Source: an uncultured Ruminococcus sp.
Lineage (GTDB): Bacteria > Bacillota > Clostridia > Oscillospirales > Ruminococcaceae
Direction of reading: 5' to 3'
Assembly: GCA_945867875.1 (NCBI GenBank)
Contig: CAMBJF010000097.1
Coordinates: forward strand, 1-8,447
Length of the DNA: 8,447 bases
Both the position numbers and the translations under genes were made by a program. Position 1 is the first letter of the stretch. Every line of letters starts with the position of its first letter. Below are positions 6,961 to 8,447 of the stretch, in pieces. The notes under the pieces were generated by a model. That model had not been told where the DNA came from and searched no databases. It was given only the letters and a program-made list of their open reading frames with translations.

Positions 6961-6996
6961 GCCTCTCTTTCGAGAATTTTCGGAAGAGAGGCTTTT
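6961..6996 (+). terminator. Hairpin terminator ending the operon (possibly bidirectional)
   Basis: A 12-bp stem (6961-6972 with 6981-6992, one G-T pair) with an 8-nt loop is followed by TTTT. It lies 13 nt after the activase-like stop. On the minus strand the same hairpin is followed after four bases by CTTTTT, so it may also stop transcription arriving from the minus-strand pair. Confidence 0.85.
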
Positions 6997-7013
6997 GCGT
7001 TTGTAAACTGTAA

Positions 7014-7032
7014 GGGACGGGTTTCCAGTCCC
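7014..7032. repeat. Short inverted repeat
   Basis: GGGAC (7014-7018) and GTCCC (7028-7032) can pair, with an inner GG/CC pair around TTT. No T-run follows on either strand, so it is not an obvious terminator. It lies in the 119-nt gap between the converging transcripts. Confidence 0.5.
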
Positions 7033-7040
7033 GATTTTCA

Positions 7041-7075
7041 GACACGTGAGAATATGTAGGAAAATTTCACGTGTC
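7041..7075. repeat. Perfect 9-bp inverted repeat overlapping a stop codon
   Basis: GACACGTGA (7041-7049) and TCACGTGTC (7067-7075) are exact inverse complements with a 17-nt loop. The right arm contains the stop codon and the last two codons of the minus-strand 91-aa gene. Each arm holds the palindrome CACGTG. It may form an mRNA 3' hairpin, but there is no T-run downstream. Confidence 0.75.
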
Positions 7076-7342
7076 ATTATGCATCTTTTTCTTAATAAAC
7101 TCTATCAGCAAATAAAACGGAAGCACCGTAACGCTGAAATCAAGCAGACATAGCAATGCCAGCCATTTGCAGGGCGACAACAGCCCGCCGAGAAGAAAAA
7201 TCACAAAGGCTGTCCCCGGAACGCCCGAAATATGTTTATGCTCTTTCCTGCTCTGCAAAGGTGCGGCGATATATGTTATCACCCAGAAAATCAAACCGAC
7301 TGCAAAAATCGCTGTGCTTATGACCCATTGTGCCTGCATCAT
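7067..7342 (-). CDS. 91-aa three-pass membrane protein, unknown function
   Basis: Starts at one of two adjacent ATGs (7342 or 7339), with AAGGGGG (7354-7348) 5 or 8 nt upstream. Three hydrophobic segments are visible: residues ~6-28, ~42-58 and ~60-83. A short polar, basic loop (QSRKEHKHI) and a lysine-rich C-terminus (KKKMHND) suggest topology. The middle reads PGTAFVIFLLGGLLSPCKWLA and then LLCLLDF. This SPxKWLALxxLLD style recalls small membrane proteins sometimes found beside polymorphic-toxin genes as possible immunity proteins. That is a weak recollection, and no toxin is visible here. The gene begins 34 nt after the 243-aa membrane-protein gene on the same strand, so the two are probably co-transcribed. 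Confidence 0.7.
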   Translation of the reverse strand: MMQAQWVISTAIFAVGLIFWVITYIAAPLQSRKEHKHISGVPGTAFVIFLLGGLLSPCKWLALLCLLDFSVTVLPFYLLIEFIKKKMHNDT

Positions 7343-7376
7343 ATATTCCCCCTTATTGATATGTCAAACAGCCCGC

Positions 7377-8108
7377 CTAAAAATTCCTCTCTATCTCATA
7401 CCCACGAAAAACCCTTTCCTTGGGCTTTTTTCTTGTCCTCCGCTGTGCAGCTATCTCAAGCATACGCTTCCTGAACTCACGCCGCCTTATCTCACGCTTT
7501 TTCTGCTTTTCGGAGCAGAAAATTATCCTTTGCGCAATTCTCTCCGCATAAAAAAAACTGTCGGGGAATGCCGCCTGAGTGACTGTAGTGCCGCCGTATT
7601 CGTTATACCAGCCGTAGTCGAAATCCGCACGTCCGTTTTCGGTGCACTCATAGTCAAGCCACATTGCAGGCTCTTCAAAATAGCGTGCCTTGCCCTTGAT
7701 TATCACGCTGTCACGTCTGCACGTTACCTGCTCCACATCGCTGAGGTCCATTACCCACAGCCTGCGGTATGCCATAAGACCGTTGTCCCCCGCAGAGCTG
7801 CGGACGTATCGTGACACCACAAGCTGCTCGCCTAAAATTTCAATATAGGTGTATTTTTTATGCCCCGCAAGCCTGAGATTTGATATCACCATAACCAGCA
7901 GGGAAACGGCAAAGCTGTATGCACAGGTGATGAAAAAGCAGGCAATGAACAGCCTGAAAAAATCATCGGGGACTCCTCGGCGTATTATCAGCAGATATAT
8001 CATACTTAGTGCCGCCATTGCGGTAAGTGAGGGAATATTCACCGCAAACATAAGCCTGTCAAAGCCGTGTGAAAGCTTTTTCACGTCGCAGTGTATCATC
8101 TTGTGCAA
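7377..8108 (-). CDS. 243-aa membrane-anchored protein, unknown function
   Basis: The start is TTG 8108-8106, chosen because AAAGGAGGG (8124-8116) sits 7 nt upstream. The first in-frame ATG (8099) would be 16 nt away. Two transmembrane helices lie near the N-terminus (~20-42 and ~50-76). A soluble region of about 165 residues follows, beginning YTYIEILGEQLVVSRY. The layout of a helix pair followed by a beta-rich domain resembles YcxB-like or bacterial PH-like membrane proteins, but I cannot confirm this. The C-terminus is strongly basic (EKQKKREIRRREFRKRM, then QRRTRKKPKERV), suggesting contact with lipid head groups or nucleic acid on the cytoplasmic side. No catalytic motif is recognised. 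It is upstream of the 91-aa membrane-protein gene on the same strand. No convincing own promoter was found in the 92 nt upstream. Confidence 0.75.
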   Translation of the reverse strand: MHKMIHCDVKKLSHGFDRLMFAVNIPSLTAMAALSMIYLLIIRRGVPDDFFRLFIACFFITCAYSFAVSLLVMVISNLRLAGHKKYTYIEILGEQLVVSRYVRSSAGDNGLMAYRRLWVMDLSDVEQVTCRRDSVIIKGKARYFEEPAMWLDYECTENGRADFDYGWYNEYGGTTVTQAAFPDSFFYAERIAQRIIFCSEKQKKREIRRREFRKRMLEIAAQRRTRKKPKERVFRGYEIERNF

Positions 8109-8115
8109 GGGGTAT

Positions 8116-8124
8116 CCCTCCTTT
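8116..8124 (-). promoter_or_regulatory. Strong ribosome binding site supporting a TTG start
   Basis: AAAGGAGGG on the minus strand lies 7 nt before TTG 8108-8106 and decides the start of the 243-aa gene. Confidence 0.8.
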
Positions 8125-8216
8125 ATAGAATTTTAGCCTTTGGCAAAACTCTGCAAACGCAGTGATAAAGCGGTTTATAACACAATCTTTTACAAATTTT
8201 ATCTGATTTGGTGTTT

Positions 8217-8447
8217 TTAACTTATCAAGGAAGCAAATATTATAAAACAAATAAAGTAACCTAATTGATCAAGGATAATGTGCGGCATAACCAAGCTATA
8301 AAATAATAGCTTATCTACCTTGCTATTTATCATTTTGAAAACACACCTTGCCAAAACTATACTTATTCCTAAATTAAAAATATACCATACGTTTTTATCA
8401 AAAGAGTGAATTCCATTCATTATTACAGGCACTAAAAAATCAACAAG
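8217..8447 (-). CDS. C-terminal part of a membrane protein (5' end beyond the window)
   Basis: The minus-strand frame is open from the right edge to TAA (8219-8217), 76 sense codons. There is no need for the internal GTG at 8432 to be a start, because the frame continues to the edge. The visible protein is very hydrophobic, with two or three likely membrane segments: one around NVWYIFNLGISIVLARCVF, another around LLFYSLVMPHIIL and a last one at the end (FICFIIFASLIS). The segment LVPVIMNGIHSFDKN vaguely recalls PrsW/CPBP-type membrane proteases, but their catalytic histidine is not evident and I do not assign a family. Base composition is clearly more AT-rich than the rest (15 G/C in 8221-8280), which may mean transferred DNA. 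It could also be a chance open frame in AT-rich DNA. Confidence 0.5.
   Translation of the reverse strand, partial: LVDFLVPVIMNGIHSFDKNVWYIFNLGISIVLARCVFKMINSKVDKLLFYSLVMPHIILDQLGYFICFIIFASLIS

Noticed and set aside
8130..8157. Possible minus-strand promoter TTTGCA-16-TAAAAT
   Set aside because: It would start transcription inside the ribosome binding site of the 243-aa gene, and both hexamers are weak.

Overview
The window looks like accessory-poor chromosomal DNA from an anaerobic gut Firmicute of the Clostridia, most like Ruminococcus or a relative. I infer this from three things. There is a giant two-ASKHA acyl-CoA dehydratase activase-like protein. There is a DUF6076-like zinc-motif protein. 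Signals are low-GC Gram-positive: AAGGAGG-type ribosome binding sites, GTG/TTG starts and strong sigma-A-type promoters. The first 44 bases are not genomic. They are an untrimmed Illumina Nextera adapter, so the left edge is a contig end from a draft assembly or MAG.

Layout. (1) 45-435, minus strand: 5' part of a YgjP/DUF45-type M48 metallopeptidase gene, cut by the contig end, with its own promoter at 484-511. (2) 601-853, plus strand: a compact stand-alone unit. It has a perfect TTGACA-17-TATAAT promoter, a strong ribosome binding site, a 36-residue hydrophobic peptide and an intrinsic terminator. (3) 885-6996, plus strand: a likely four-gene operon. It starts at a strong promoter (885-913), followed by three 21-bp tandem repeats (922-980). 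The genes are a ~594-residue zinc-motif protein with an acidic Pro/Glu linker, a 216-residue protein of unknown function, shikimate kinase (aroK), and the 983-residue activase-like iron-sulfur ATPase. A hairpin terminator follows. (4) 7067-8108, minus strand: two small membrane-protein genes. (5) 8217-8447, minus strand: the AT-rich 3' end of another membrane-protein gene leaving the right edge.

How the genes fit together. Only aroK has a well-defined role, step five of the chorismate pathway. The activase-like protein should be an ATP-driven electron donor or a self-contained Fe-S enzyme of the 2-hydroxyacyl-CoA dehydratase/benzoyl-CoA reductase activator family. No obvious dehydratase partner is in view. 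The two leading genes are not assignable to a pathway. The operon may join unrelated housekeeping functions.

The two least explained items are the autonomous 36-aa membrane peptide and the triplicated 21-bp repeat at the operon's transcription start. Each repeat copy keeps a Met-Xaa-Val-stop mini-ORF. I see no CRISPR array, insertion sequence, tRNA or rRNA.
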